Source of the DNA: an uncultured Clostridia bacterium
GTDB lineage: Bacteria; Bacillota; Clostridia; TANB77; CAG-508
Assembly (NCBI GenBank): GCA_949482135.1
Contig: CASYFC010000004.1
Coordinates: 1 to 64,000 of the forward strand
Direction of reading: 5' to 3'
Length of the DNA: 64,000 nucleotides
Under the pieces are notes generated by a model that ran no database searches, was not told where the DNA came from, and saw only the letters and a list, made by a program, of their open reading frames with translations. A program made the translations under genes and the position numbers. Below are positions 15,444-24,044 of the stretch, piece after piece. Each line of letters starts with the position of its first letter. Positions within the stretch are counted from its first letter, which is position 1.

Positions 15444-15463
15444 ATATTTTTCCTTTCTTTTAC

Positions 15464-15484
15464 ACAGACTATCATATAGTCTGT
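15464..15484. promoter_or_regulatory. Palindromic operator candidate upstream of GH78
   Basis: ACAGACTA (15464-15471) and TAGTCTGT (15477-15484) are exact reverse complements with a 5-base centre. The site lies directly ahead of the ribosome site of the glycosidase gene, as expected for a sugar-responsive repressor. No regulator gene is adjacent. Confidence 0.5.
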
Positions 15485-15573
15485 CCAATTACAAGCAATA
15501 ATATATATTATGTTGGAAAGATAAAAAAAGAACAAAATAAATATAATAATACTAATATATAGCAAGATTTCGG

Positions 15574-17223
15574 TTACATAATATTATTCTTTGCCTCCTT
15601 TACTTTCATTTCAATAATAAGATTTTCTTTTTTATTTGTTCGTAAATGAATTTTGATATTCTCTGTTTTATCAAAATATGTATAATTAAACAATGCATGA
15701 TATCTTATTTTTCCACTTTCTATCATTTCAAATCCAGTTCCTTCAGAACCTACTTCATAAAATTTTTCTCCATTTTCAGTTTCTATATATAATTCATTAA
15801 AAGCTAGCATATCAAATACATTCATTGTTTTGGGATCTCTATTTTGCATTTTTTCAAAGTCAATTTTCTTAGTACTTGTTATTAATTCTAATCTCATATT
15901 AGACATAGATAAACTTGCTTCTGTTACTTCTGTTCTATTATCATTAATATTAACTACTTCATATTCTATTGTATTTCTTTTTTCATATATTTCTTCTAAA
16001 TTCACTTCAAATTCCCAATTCCCTGTAATTGTTCTGCATTGACTTTTAGATGTATTTTCAAAACCATATACTATATCAAATCCATCAGCTTTATTATTTA
16101 AAAAATAGATTGTATCAAATTTAATATGTAAAACTTTGGAGTCGGGAAACTTTTTAGATGATATTAGTTCAGAAACAAGAAATTTATTATTATTCTCACT
16201 ACCTAAAATTTTTCGAGTATATCCTCCATTAGAACAACCTGAATAAAACTCACCTTTTTCTAGATTATTGTTCTCACAAAAATCTAGAAACTCTTGTTTA
16301 TCTTCATAATCTGCATGTAATATATTGTTATTTTCATCCATAATCAATACATCATTAAATTCTATTTTTGATACATCTAATCTTTTTAAATACTCATTAT
16401 TATCTACTAAAATATTGTAAACAATAGACAAATTATAATTATCTAACATTATTGAATCTACTTTAACTTTAATGCCATTTGATAAGACATATTTCATATC
16501 TATTTGAGCTTCATAATCATTATCTATAGCTGTAGTAATTCCTTCATTATATGTACCAAAAGCATTTTGAGTTAATTTATGAACAATCAATCTAATCTCT
16601 TCTGCAAAAGTAATTCCAGATAAAACTAGTCCAGCACATAATATAACAATAAGTAGTTTAGATAATTTATTATCTTTATAAAATCCTTTTTCAACTAGAT
16701 TTTTTCTTAGCTGTTTTTTTCCTCTATGTACAAGATTTTTTGTATTTTGAATTGTTTCTCCTAAAATTTCTGAGGTGTCTTTATATGATAGTTCCTCTAT
16801 TTGAGTTAAATATACTGCATTTTTATATTTATCTTCTAATTCATTTATTGCATCAATTAGATTTTTCTTTGTTTGTTCACTTATAATAGTTTCAGCTATA
16901 TCTGAACTTACAAATTCACCTTCATTTTTTAAATATTTTTCTGATATTTCATCTCTTCTTTTTTCAGTTTCTATATAAGAAATTGCTCTACTTTTTGCAA
17001 CAAGGTATAAGTAATTTTTAAAGCTATAATTTTCTTTAGATTGATTTTGAAATACATAAATAAAAATATCCTGAACTATATCCTCTGCTTTTTCGTAATC
17101 TTTTACAATATTAAAAACAAAAAAATGTATTTTACTTTTATATTTGCTATATAATAAATCAAAAATTTCTTTTTTCCCTTCAAAATATTCTTTGTATAAT
17201 TTGCTATCTAAATCTTTTTTCAT
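15574..17223 (-). CDS. ECF sigma factor fused to a membrane DUF4179-like sensor domain
   Basis: A 549-residue fusion. Residues 1-175 are an ECF-type sigma-70 factor: region 2 around KDYEKAEDIVQDIFIYVF and region 4 around LEDKYKNAVYLTQIEELSYKDTSEILGETIQNTKNLVHRGKKQL. A single membrane helix follows (about 187-207, LSKLLIVILCAGLVLSGITFA), and then a 340-residue extracytoplasmic domain like those of DUF4179 anti-sigma-like proteins. Normally the two parts are separate genes in one operon, as at 34332-36147 in this window. The fusion would tether the sigma factor to the membrane until it is released, which is an inference. No anti-sigma or protease gene adjoins it. Confidence 0.85.
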   Translation of the reverse strand: MKKDLDSKLYKEYFEGKKEIFDLLYSKYKSKIHFFVFNIVKDYEKAEDIVQDIFIYVFQNQSKENYSFKNYLYLVAKSRAISYIETEKRRDEISEKYLKNEGEFVSSDIAETIISEQTKKNLIDAINELEDKYKNAVYLTQIEELSYKDTSEILGETIQNTKNLVHRGKKQLRKNLVEKGFYKDNKLSKLLIVILCAGLVLSGITFAEEIRLIVHKLTQNAFGTYNEGITTAIDNDYEAQIDMKYVLSNGIKVKVDSIMLDNYNLSIVYNILVDNNEYLKRLDVSKIEFNDVLIMDENNNILHADYEDKQEFLDFCENNNLEKGEFYSGCSNGGYTRKILGSENNNKFLVSELISSKKFPDSKVLHIKFDTIYFLNNKADGFDIVYGFENTSKSQCRTITGNWEFEVNLEEIYEKRNTIEYEVVNINDNRTEVTEASLSMSNMRLELITSTKKIDFEKMQNRDPKTMNVFDMLAFNELYIETENGEKFYEVGSEGTGFEMIESGKIRYHALFNYTYFDKTENIKIHLRTNKKENLIIEMKVKEAKNNIM

Positions 17224-17330
17224 AAATTATCTCCTTTAATTATACATACATATATAATATAAAAAAGTTTCACTTTTTTAGTAAAATCTTTTATATCTCA
17301 AATTTTTAAAGTTTTCAAAATCAAAAAAAT

Positions 17331-17351
17331 AAACCGTACATAGTACGGTTT
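17331..17351 (-). terminator. Terminator of tRNA-Arg(TCT)
   Basis: AAACCGTAC (17331-17339) and GTACGGTTT (17343-17351) form a 9-bp stem just after the encoded CCA, with a T run on the minus strand. Confidence 0.8.
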
Positions 17352-17352
17352 A

Positions 17353-17429
17353 TGGTGAACCAGAAGGGATTCGAACCCCTGACCCCGCGCTTAGAAGGCG
17401 CGTGCTCTATCCAACTGAGCTACTGATCC
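17353..17429 (-). tRNA. tRNA-Arg (anticodon TCT)
   Basis: A complete cloverleaf on the minus strand. The acceptor GGATCAG pairs with CTGGTTC, and the anticodon stem CGCGC/GCGCG holds the loop CTTCTAA, giving anticodon TCT (reads AGA). The T-arm contains GGTTCGAAT and CCA is encoded. It is followed by a strong terminator. AGA is the main Arg codon in such AT-rich genomes. Confidence 0.95.
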
Positions 17430-17562
17430 AAACGACATTAATTATATTAACATACTTTACATTATTTGTCAACTATTCAAATTCAATTTTTTTCATATAG
17501 CCTAAATTTTAATATTCAAAGAGAATGATATAATATTTGATATTTCTATCCACTTTTACAAA

Positions 17563-17596
17563 TAAAGAAAAACCTGCTAGGCTACAACCTAGCAGG
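17563..17596 (-). terminator. Terminator of the Cys/His cassette
   Basis: CCTGCTAGG (17573-17581) pairs with CCTAGCAGG (17588-17596), and a T run follows on the minus strand. Confidence 0.8.
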
Positions 17597-17613
17597 CAGA
17601 AACTTTTCCTCCT

Positions 17614-18219
17614 TTAATTATATTTTTCTTCAATCGCCAAATATCCTACTGAATAGTACTTAAAAGTAAACCCATCTTTATAGTGACTTATGAAATTATC
17701 TGGCTCCTCTCCTTCAACAGTTGTCCCATCATCATATTCGGGGTCTGAACGTATTATAGCTGGCTGTAGTTCCCAACCCATTTTGTGAAACCAGTTTCCT
17801 GTATTTCTATCTTGTCTCACAAAATGGAAATCTCCATTAGGAATTTTCTCATTAGGATCTGCCATAAATACTTTAACCAGATATTCATGCTCTTTGAGCT
17901 CTATTTTTTCTCCCAGTTTAATTTCCCTATACTTGATTGAAAGATTTTCTAAGTCCTGTCCAACTTTTTGCATCAAAATTTCGGGAGTATCTTCTGGCAT
18001 ATATCTGTTGCGCTCTGTAAATCCTGGATTGTAAAACCCTCTAATTTTAGTTAGAAAATTATACATAATTCCAATTGAATATGCATAACAATTTGTTGAA
18101 GTTACTGTTGTTTCGTCAAGATGTATTGGCACTCCTCCTTTTAGTAAGTCGTCACTCCGGACAATACTTTCTTTTATGCTGTCTATAGTTTCTTCAGGTA
18201 AAGTTCCTTTAACAGTCAT
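17614..18219 (-). CDS. Uncharacterised NCYAY-motif protein, cysteine-peptidase-like
   Basis: A 201-residue protein of no family I can name with certainty. It carries NCYAYSIG with Cys44, then DFHFVRQD with His132 and NWFHKMGW with His145. The combination NCYAY, PG, and a later His-containing HFVRQD/FHK pair recalls small proteins with a papain- or transglutaminase-like fold seen in gut bacteria and phages; a catalytic Cys-His pair is possible but unproven. No signal peptide or membrane helix is present. A GAGAGG ribosome site precedes ATG 18219. The gene stands alone between two tRNA genes with its own promoter and terminator, and is less AT-rich than its surroundings, which suggests transfer. 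Confidence 0.7.
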   Translation of the reverse strand: MTVKGTLPEETIDSIKESIVRSDDLLKGGVPIHLDETTVTSTNCYAYSIGIMYNFLTKIRGFYNPGFTERNRYMPEDTPEILMQKVGQDLENLSIKYREIKLGEKIELKEHEYLVKVFMADPNEKIPNGDFHFVRQDRNTGNWFHKMGWELQPAIIRSDPEYDDGTTVEGEEPDNFISHYKDGFTFKYYSVGYLAIEEKYN

Positions 18220-18299
18220 ATTTAGACCTCTCTTTCATGATATTTTAATGGAATAGTTATCCCTTTATTTATTAATAATATTTAGTTTGCTACTCTATT

Positions 18300-18328
18300 A
18301 TTATAACATTTTTCTTAAATTATGTAAA
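18300..18328 (-). promoter_or_regulatory. Promoter of the Cys/His cassette
   Basis: TTTACA (18323-18328), a 17-base spacer and TATAAT (18300-18305) on the minus strand. Confidence 0.7.
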
Positions 18329-18345
18329 TATACGCGTATTATATA

Positions 18346-18382
18346 AAAATAAGACAATGAATATAAAATTCATTGCCTTATT
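18346..18382 (-). terminator. Terminator of tRNA-Arg(ACG)
   Basis: A long hairpin with arms around caatgaat and attcattg and flanking A/T runs lies directly behind the tRNA. Confidence 0.6.
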
Positions 18383-18459
<77 letters not shown>

Positions 18460-18522
18460 AAATTTATAACATACTAATTATAATCTCACAAGTTTAATTT
18501 GTCAACAATTTTGAACTTACAC

Positions 18523-18551
18523 TTGCAAAAAAAACATTTAATTGTTATGAT
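18523..18551 (+). promoter_or_regulatory. Promoter of the DUF5711-CvpA unit
   Basis: TTGCAA (18523-18528), a 17-base spacer and TATGAT (18546-18551). The start site would be only about 25 bases before the GTG at 18584. Confidence 0.6.
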
Positions 18552-18583
18552 ATTATTGAAAAAAATTTATGGGTGATAAGCAC

Positions 18584-19747
18584 GTGAAAAATGATAAAGA
18601 TAATAAAGCTAGAAACTCAGCTACCAAAATTCTTATTCTTATTTGTTTAGGAATTTTTATAGTTTTTACTGTTGCAAAATATACAACAGATGAGAATTTT
18701 AGATATGATATAGATACTAACTTATTAAAAAAACAAGTATCAGAATCTAATCTTAATACAATAGAAATAAATTCTGATTACAATCCTTCTGTATATGCTT
18801 ATGATAAATATATTACTGTTTTAAGTAAAAACAAACTTACAGAATATACTTCAGATGGAAAAAGTGTTGCAGAACTTGATGTTAACATTTCTGTTCCGCT
18901 TGTATCTTCAAACGAAAAGTATATGGTTATGGCAGAAAAAAATGGTAAAACAGTTTATTTAATTTCAGGATCAAGTATTTTATGGCAAAATACTGTTGAA
19001 GGTGAAATTTCTCAAGTTAGCGTTAATAAAAATGGATATGTTAGTATAGTTATAAAAAATACTATTTATAAATCTATAGTTGTTTTTTTTGATTTATCTG
19101 GTAAAGAATTATTTAGAACTTATTTAGATTCTACCTATACTACTTGTACAGCAATTTCTACAAATAATAGTTATTTAGCAATTGGTGGCGTTGATTATTC
19201 TGGAACAATTATAAAATCATATGTAAAAATTGTTTCTGCAGAACTTGCACAATCAGATCCAAAGAATTCTATTGTTTATACTTATGAATCTGAAAATGGT
19301 GAAATTATTACTAATATAAGTTATAAAGATAAAAATACTGCAATTTGTATGTTTAATAATTATATACAAAAAATAACTCCAGATTCTAACGAAAGAGTTT
19401 ATGATATAACTAATAATGATTTATTTATTGATATAAATCTTAAAGATTATATCGCAATTATAGATAAACAATCTTCTGGATTATTTTCATATGAATATGA
19501 AATTTCAATGAAAAACCAAACTAATTCATCTGAAAACCTATATATTTTAAATAGCGACCTTCCAAAATCTTTACTTGTTTCTGGTAGCAATATGGCTATA
19601 AATCTTGGAAATGAAGTACAAATAGTAAATTCTAATGGTTGGTTATTAAAAAGATACATATCTTCAAAACAAATTAATAATATTGTCTTAGGAGATAGTA
19701 TTGCTGGAATTGTATATAAAAATAAAATAGAAATTATAAACTTATAG
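18584..19747 (+). CDS. DUF5711-type membrane-anchored beta-propeller-like protein
   Basis: A 387-residue protein with one N-terminal membrane helix (ATKILILICLGIFIVFTVA) and a long extracytoplasmic region of repeated beta strands (for example YDKYITVLSKNKLTEYTSDGK, then KYMVMAEKNGKTVYLISGS), as in WD40/PQQ-like propellers. I prefer GTG at 18584, which has GGGTGAT 7 bases upstream; ATG at 18569 has no ribosome site. It is followed after 9 bases by a CvpA-like gene and then an LCP gene, so a role in envelope assembly is plausible. The molecular function of DUF5711 proteins is not known to me. Confidence 0.75.
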   Translation: MKNDKDNKARNSATKILILICLGIFIVFTVAKYTTDENFRYDIDTNLLKKQVSESNLNTIEINSDYNPSVYAYDKYITVLSKNKLTEYTSDGKSVAELDVNISVPLVSSNEKYMVMAEKNGKTVYLISGSSILWQNTVEGEISQVSVNKNGYVSIVIKNTIYKSIVVFFDLSGKELFRTYLDSTYTTCTAISTNNSYLAIGGVDYSGTIIKSYVKIVSAELAQSDPKNSIVYTYESENGEIITNISYKDKNTAICMFNNYIQKITPDSNERVYDITNNDLFIDINLKDYIAIIDKQSSGLFSYEYEISMKNQTNSSENLYILNSDLPKSLLVSGSNMAINLGNEVQIVNSNGWLLKRYISSKQINNIVLGDSIAGIVYKNKIEIINL

Positions 19748-19756
19748 GAGGAAAAA

Positions 19757-20449
19757 ATGGGAGTAATAAATTGGATAGCATTTGGTGGTATATTAGTTGA
19801 TTTAGTTATTATTTCAATTATTATATCAACTACTTATTGGGGATACAGAAGGGGTCTTGTTGCTGTATTAATGAAGTTTTTAACTTTTCTTATTTCATTA
19901 ATTATTGTATTTCTTCTATATAAACCTGTAGCCAATTCAATAATAAAAAATACAGAATTAGACGAAAAATTAGCAAATGGTATTAAATCAAGTTTATCTG
20001 GCACAATATTAACTGTAGAAGGAGATATGGTTCAAGAAAAAAATACTATTTCTGATAATGTTTATGAATTAATAGAGTCTTTTGTAAAAGAAGCTTTACA
20101 AAAAAATGAAGCCGATCCTATTGGCTATGTTTCAATACATCTAGCTGAATTTATGATAAGAATTGGTACAATGTTACTGCTATTTATTGTATCTAGATTT
20201 TTCTTATTATTCATAAGATTTGCAGCTGAAATAATTGCTAACTTACCAATTATAAAAATGTTTAATAAATCTGGTGGTTTAATATTTGGTGTAGTAAAAG
20301 GATTCTTTACTGTATATCTAATACTTGCTATATTTTCTTTAGCATCACCATTAATTAGTAAGTGGGGTATTATAGGAGCAATTGATGATTCTACTTTAGG
20401 AAGCAGAATGTACAATAATAACATTATTATAAATATAGTAATTAAATAA
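19757..20449 (+). CDS. CvpA-family membrane protein
   Basis: A 230-residue protein with four predicted membrane helices (about 7-27, 36-58, 125-150 and 170-195). The segment YWGYRRGLVAVLMKFLTFLISLIIVFLLYKPVA is the family N-terminal pattern, and RFFLLFIRFAAEIIANLPIIKMFNKSGGLIFGVVKGFF matches its second conserved block. CvpA proteins are linked to colicin V production in E. coli and to envelope stress elsewhere; their mechanism is unclear. It starts after AGGAGG, 9 bases behind the DUF5711 gene, and is closed by the terminator at 20457-20487. Confidence 0.85.
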   Translation: MGVINWIAFGGILVDLVIISIIISTTYWGYRRGLVAVLMKFLTFLISLIIVFLLYKPVANSIIKNTELDEKLANGIKSSLSGTILTVEGDMVQEKNTISDNVYELIESFVKEALQKNEADPIGYVSIHLAEFMIRIGTMLLLFIVSRFFLLFIRFAAEIIANLPIIKMFNKSGGLIFGVVKGFFTVYLILAIFSLASPLISKWGIIGAIDDSTLGSRMYNNNIIINIVIK

Positions 20450-20456
20450 AATTTTA

Positions 20457-20487
20457 TTGCGGACATTAAATGTCCGCTTTTTTCTTA
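20457..20487 (+). terminator. Terminator of the DUF5711-CvpA operon
   Basis: GCGGACAT and ATGTCCGC form a stem with a T run. Confidence 0.85.
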
Positions 20488-20561
20488 TTAAATACATTTT
20501 TTTATAAATTTGTAAATTTATGGTATAATACTATTATTAATTTTCAAAAGGATGTGATATT

Positions 20562-21554
20562 TTGAACAGAATTAGTACTAATATAAATAATAAAAAGAAA
20601 AATTCACAAAAAATAAAAAAGAAAAAACATCCTATTTTAAGATTTATAAGAAACTTATTTATTTTACTAATTTTATTAATAATTATTATAGGATTTCTAT
20701 TTTATAAAAAAATTGAACAAAACGGTGGAGGATCAAAAGGTCTGTTATGCACACTTTTTGGACAATCTGTGGAAGATTTAGAAAATCTAGAAAGTATTAA
20801 TCTTCTTGTTCTTGGAGTTAGCGAAGATATTGAAACTCAATTAACAGATACAATCATATTATGTACGTACAATCCTCAAAAGCAAGAAGCTTCTATGCTC
20901 TCTATTCCTAGAGATACTTTTATTGGAAAAAACCAAAATACTGCAAAAGGCTCTGATAAAATAAATTCTCTATATTCTAAAGATGTTCAAAAAACGGTTA
21001 ATGCTGTAACAAAAATAACTGGTATAGATATAGATTACTATATTGTTGTAAAAACAAGCAGTTTAGTAAAAATAGTTGATATTATCGGTAGTGTTGATTT
21101 TGAAGTTCCAATAAATATGGATTATGATGATCCAACACAAGATTTGCATATTCATTTGTCACAAGGAATGCAAAAAATTGATGGTGAAAAAGCAGAACAA
21201 TTATTAAGATTTAGACATAATAATGATGGTTCTTCATATCCTTCTTCTTATGGCGATAATGATTATGGAAGAATGAGAACTCAACGAGAATTTATTCAAG
21301 AAACAATAAAACAAACTTTAACATTAAAAAATGCATTACAGGCAAAAAAAATTCTTAATACTATATTTGATAACATAGAAACTAATTTAACATTAGATGA
21401 CTGCATTCGTTATATTCCAATTGCATCTGAATTTGATGTTAACTCTATAGAAAATTATCAACTTCCTGGAGAATCAAAAAAATGTAATGGTCTTTGGTTT
21501 TTCTTACATGATAAAAAAGAAACTCAAAAACTTGTATCTGAATTATTTGAATAA
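20562..21554 (+). CDS. LytR-CpsA-Psr (LCP) family transferase
   Basis: A 330-residue membrane-anchored enzyme that attaches teichoic acids or other glycopolymers to peptidoglycan. After a basic head and a membrane helix (residues 33-52), the LCP domain shows LLVLGV, the LTDTIILCTYNP strand, SIPRDTF with the key Arg, a KINSLY segment and the conserved LLRFRHN with further Arg residues; GRMRTQREF closes the domain. The start is TTG at 20562, preceded by AAAAGGATGTGA. Codon and domain pattern look native. It is convergent with dacF-like and shares its terminator. Confidence 0.92.
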   Translation: MNRISTNINNKKKNSQKIKKKKHPILRFIRNLFILLILLIIIIGFLFYKKIEQNGGGSKGLLCTLFGQSVEDLENLESINLLVLGVSEDIETQLTDTIILCTYNPQKQEASMLSIPRDTFIGKNQNTAKGSDKINSLYSKDVQKTVNAVTKITGIDIDYYIVVKTSSLVKIVDIIGSVDFEVPINMDYDDPTQDLHIHLSQGMQKIDGEKAEQLLRFRHNNDGSSYPSSYGDNDYGRMRTQREFIQETIKQTLTLKNALQAKKILNTIFDNIETNLTLDDCIRYIPIASEFDVNSIENYQLPGESKKCNGLWFFLHDKKETQKLVSELFE

Positions 21555-21557
21555 TAA

Positions 21558-21598
21558 AAAAGAGCTTGCAATTTATCTTGTAAGCTCTTATAATATAT
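21558..21598. terminator. Bidirectional terminator between LCP and DacF genes
   Basis: GAGCTTGCAA pairs with TTGTAAGCTC, flanked by A and T runs. Confidence 0.8.
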
Positions 21599-21603
21599 TC
21601 AAT

Positions 21604-22815
21604 TTATCTTCTTCTCTTTTTCTTTTTATTTTTTCTTCTAGTAGATAATATTAGAAAAGCTATTAATAATAAAACAATTCCTATAAAAATAATCACACTA
21701 TAATATGTTTGTTCCTCTACATCTGCTTTAGCAAGTAATTTAGCACTGTACTCTATATCATCAACTTTATACTTTATAGTTCCTATTTCTTCACCAGCTT
21801 TTATTGGTGCAACAAGTTCTTCTCTTAATTTTATTTCAGGAATGATTTGATTAATATCTATGCTTTTATTATTTATTACTGTAATACTTTCATCAATAAG
21901 CATATCTAACATTTTAGTTTCTTTAGTTGCATTTTCGATTTCTATTGTATCTACAACAGTATTTTTTTCTTTAATTTTAGTTAAAGTAAAATTGTCATAA
22001 GCATAATCAAATAATTGTATTGAATCTGGAAATCTATCTCCATTTAAAACTACTGCTATAAACTCCAATCCATCTCTTGAAGCCTCTGATACCAAACAAT
22101 TTCCAGCTTGAGACGTATATCCTGTTTTTATTCCTATTGCATTTTTATAATAATTTGTACTATCTGGATTTATTAAAGCATTTGTAGTTTTTAGTGTTCT
22201 ATCTTCATTAGGATACAAATTAGTAGCTGGCAAAACAGCTTCTGTTTGTGATACTAACTCTCTAAATGTTTGATTTTTCATAGCATATGTAGCAATTAAA
22301 TATAAATCATATGCAGTTGAATAATGTCTATCATCATGAATTCCATTTGGATTAACAAAATGTGTTCCTGTGCAACCTAATTCTCTTGCCTTTTGATTCA
22401 TTAAATCTGAAAATCCATCTATGCTTCCCCCAATATGTTCTGCTAAAACATATGCTGCATCATTCGCTGATTTTATCATTAAAGCATTTAATAAATCTTT
22501 TACTGATATTTCTTCTCCAACTTGTAAATCACAAGTAACATATCCGCTTGGAATATTACCAATAGCAGTTTCAGTTACTGTTACCATATCATTTAAATTT
22601 CCTTTTTCTATAACTAAAATTGCAGTCATTATTTTGGTAGTAGAAGCTGGCCACATTTTTTCAGTAGACTTCTTTTCATATAAAATTCTTCCTGTACTAA
22701 CTTCAACTAAAATTGCAGATTTAGACTTTATAGAAACTTCATCAGCAAAAGAAATTGTTTGTATACTAATAATTAATAACATTAGTAGCAAAATAATTTT
22801 CTTTCTAATCTTCAT
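21604..22815 (-). CDS. dacF: D-alanyl-D-alanine carboxypeptidase (DacF/PBP5 type)
   Basis: A 403-residue penicillin-binding protein that trims the terminal D-Ala from peptidoglycan stems. A signal peptide (IILLLMLLIISIQTISFA) is followed by the S11 domain with SxxK (STTK), SxN (SAND) and KTG (KTGYT), all intact. A beta-rich C-terminal domain follows, and the protein ends with a membrane helix and a very basic tail (RRKNKKKKRRR), which keeps it at the membrane. I start at ATG 22815 behind GTGAGG; a frame from 22851 is longer but lacks this site. The symbol reflects the family, not proven orthology. Confidence 0.9.
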   Translation of the reverse strand: MKIRKKIILLLMLLIISIQTISFADEVSIKSKSAILVEVSTGRILYEKKSTEKMWPASTTKIMTAILVIEKGNLNDMVTVTETAIGNIPSGYVTCDLQVGEEISVKDLLNALMIKSANDAAYVLAEHIGGSIDGFSDLMNQKARELGCTGTHFVNPNGIHDDRHYSTAYDLYLIATYAMKNQTFRELVSQTEAVLPATNLYPNEDRTLKTTNALINPDSTNYYKNAIGIKTGYTSQAGNCLVSEASRDGLEFIAVVLNGDRFPDSIQLFDYAYDNFTLTKIKEKNTVVDTIEIENATKETKMLDMLIDESITVINNKSIDINQIIPEIKLREELVAPIKAGEEIGTIKYKVDDIEYSAKLLAKADVEEQTYYSVIIFIGIVLLLIAFLILSTRRKNKKKKRRR

Positions 22816-22913
22816 AAATTTCCTCACTATTTTATTTCTTATGTATGTCATTTATGATATATCAAAATACGACAAATTTCAATATACATTTTAACTAGAT
22901 AAAAATTTAAATC

Positions 22914-23552
22914 TTGAAAGGAGTGTTTATAATAGAAAACAAAAAAAATATTTTTATAAAATTAATTATTATATTAATAATTATAATTTTTTCAATTTAT
23001 AATTTTTTTATATTAAAAGATAATCCTGAAGAATTTAATAGTTTAGAAATTATTGCAAATACTTCATTAGAAAATTTAGAAAAAATCGAAAATATTCAGA
23101 AAATAAAAGTTTATATAACTGGTCAAGTTAATTCTCCTGGTGTATTAGAATTAGCTGAAAATTCAAGAATTGAAGATGCAATAAATTTAGCAAAAGGATT
23201 AACTCAAGAAGCTAATATTCAAAATATTAATTTAGCATTTATTTTAGAAGATGGTCAAAAGCTTTATATCCCAAGCATATATGACAATAATGTTGTAGAG
23301 TATATTTCTACTGAAAACGATATTAATATAATTGAAAATCCAGCTCAAACCTCAAACACATCAAAAATAAATATTAATAAAGCAGATATTGAAGATTTAA
23401 AAAGACTTCCTGGAGTTGGTGATTCTCTTGCCATAAAAATATTAGATTATAGAAAACAAAATGGGAAGTTTAAAACAATTGAAGAATTGAAAAATGTTAA
23501 TGGAATTGGAGATAAAAAATTTGAAAAGTTAAAAGAATATATATCAATTTAA
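22914..23552 (+). CDS. comEA: ComEA-like DNA-binding protein
   Basis: A 212-residue protein. A membrane anchor (about residues 13-33) is followed by an SLBB domain (KVYITGQVNSPGVLELAENSR) and a C-terminal double helix-hairpin-helix (ININKADIEDLKRLPGVG, then LKNVNGIGDKKFEKL), the order seen in ComEA, which binds incoming DNA during transformation. The start is unclear: a good AAAGGAG at 22917-22923 has no ATG behind it. TTG at 22914 and GTG at 22923 lie on or before it, and ATA at 22929 or 22932 has the best spacing. It is convergent with mazF. Confidence 0.85.
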   Translation: MKGVFIIENKKNIFIKLIIILIIIIFSIYNFFILKDNPEEFNSLEIIANTSLENLEKIENIQKIKVYITGQVNSPGVLELAENSRIEDAINLAKGLTQEANIQNINLAFILEDGQKLYIPSIYDNNVVEYISTENDINIIENPAQTSNTSKININKADIEDLKRLPGVGDSLAIKILDYRKQNGKFKTIEELKNVNGIGDKKFEKLKEYISI

Positions 23553-23614
23553 AATTTAGGGACGTTCCTTAAATTTCACATATAGCGAATTTTGAAGAAC
23601 ATCCCTAAATTTCA
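23552..23614. terminator. Palindromic repeat acting as terminator between comEA and mazF
   Basis: AAATTTAGGGAcGTTC (23552-23567) pairs with GAACaTCCCTAAATTT (23597-23612) with one mismatch, and the left arm can also fold with ccttaaattt at 23567-23576. A near-identical element lies at 55341-55381, also between convergent genes. Confidence 0.6.
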
Positions 23615-23618
23615 TTTT

Positions 23619-23969
23619 TTATATTTCCAAACCGAAACTAATACCTATTGCATTATTTACTTTACTCATAACAGAATTATCATCTATATGTCCTATTTTT
23701 TCTTTAAGTCTACTTTTATCTATTGTACGGATTTGTTCTGCTAAAACAACAGAATCCGATTTTAAACCATTATCATCTGACCCAATCTCAATATGAGTTG
23801 GTAGTTTATTTTTTCCTGTTTGTGAAGTAATTGCAGCAGCTATAACTGTTGGACTATATTTATTTCCAGTATCATTTTGTATAATTAAAACTGGTCTAAC
23901 TCCCCCTTGTTCTGAACCTATTACTGGACTTAAATCCGCATAAAACATATCTCCTCTTTTTATTACCAT
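23619..23969 (-). CDS. mazF: MazF/PemK-family endoribonuclease toxin
   Basis: A 116-residue protein almost identical in layout to B. subtilis NdoA (EndoA): [32 protein letters not shown], then [14 protein letters not shown] and [15 protein letters not shown]. Such enzymes cut mRNA at short single-stranded motifs. ATG 23969 is favoured by its spacing to AGGAGTGA; ATG 23978 is too close. No antitoxin gene (ndoAI/mazE type) lies upstream; the preceding gene on the strand is the GerS-like one. Either the antitoxin is elsewhere or MazF here is controlled differently. Confidence 0.93.
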   Translation of the reverse strand: MVIKRGDMFYADLSPVIGSEQGGVRPVLIIQNDTGNKYSPTVIAAAITSQTGKNKLPTHIEIGSDDNGLKSDSVVLAEQIRTIDKSRLKEKIGHIDDNSVMSKVNNAIGISFGLEI

Positions 23970-24044
23970 ATCATTCACTCCTATTAAAATTGCATATAGA
24001 ATAGAATTGTTGAAAAATTTTATACATCTTTTATGATATAGAAA

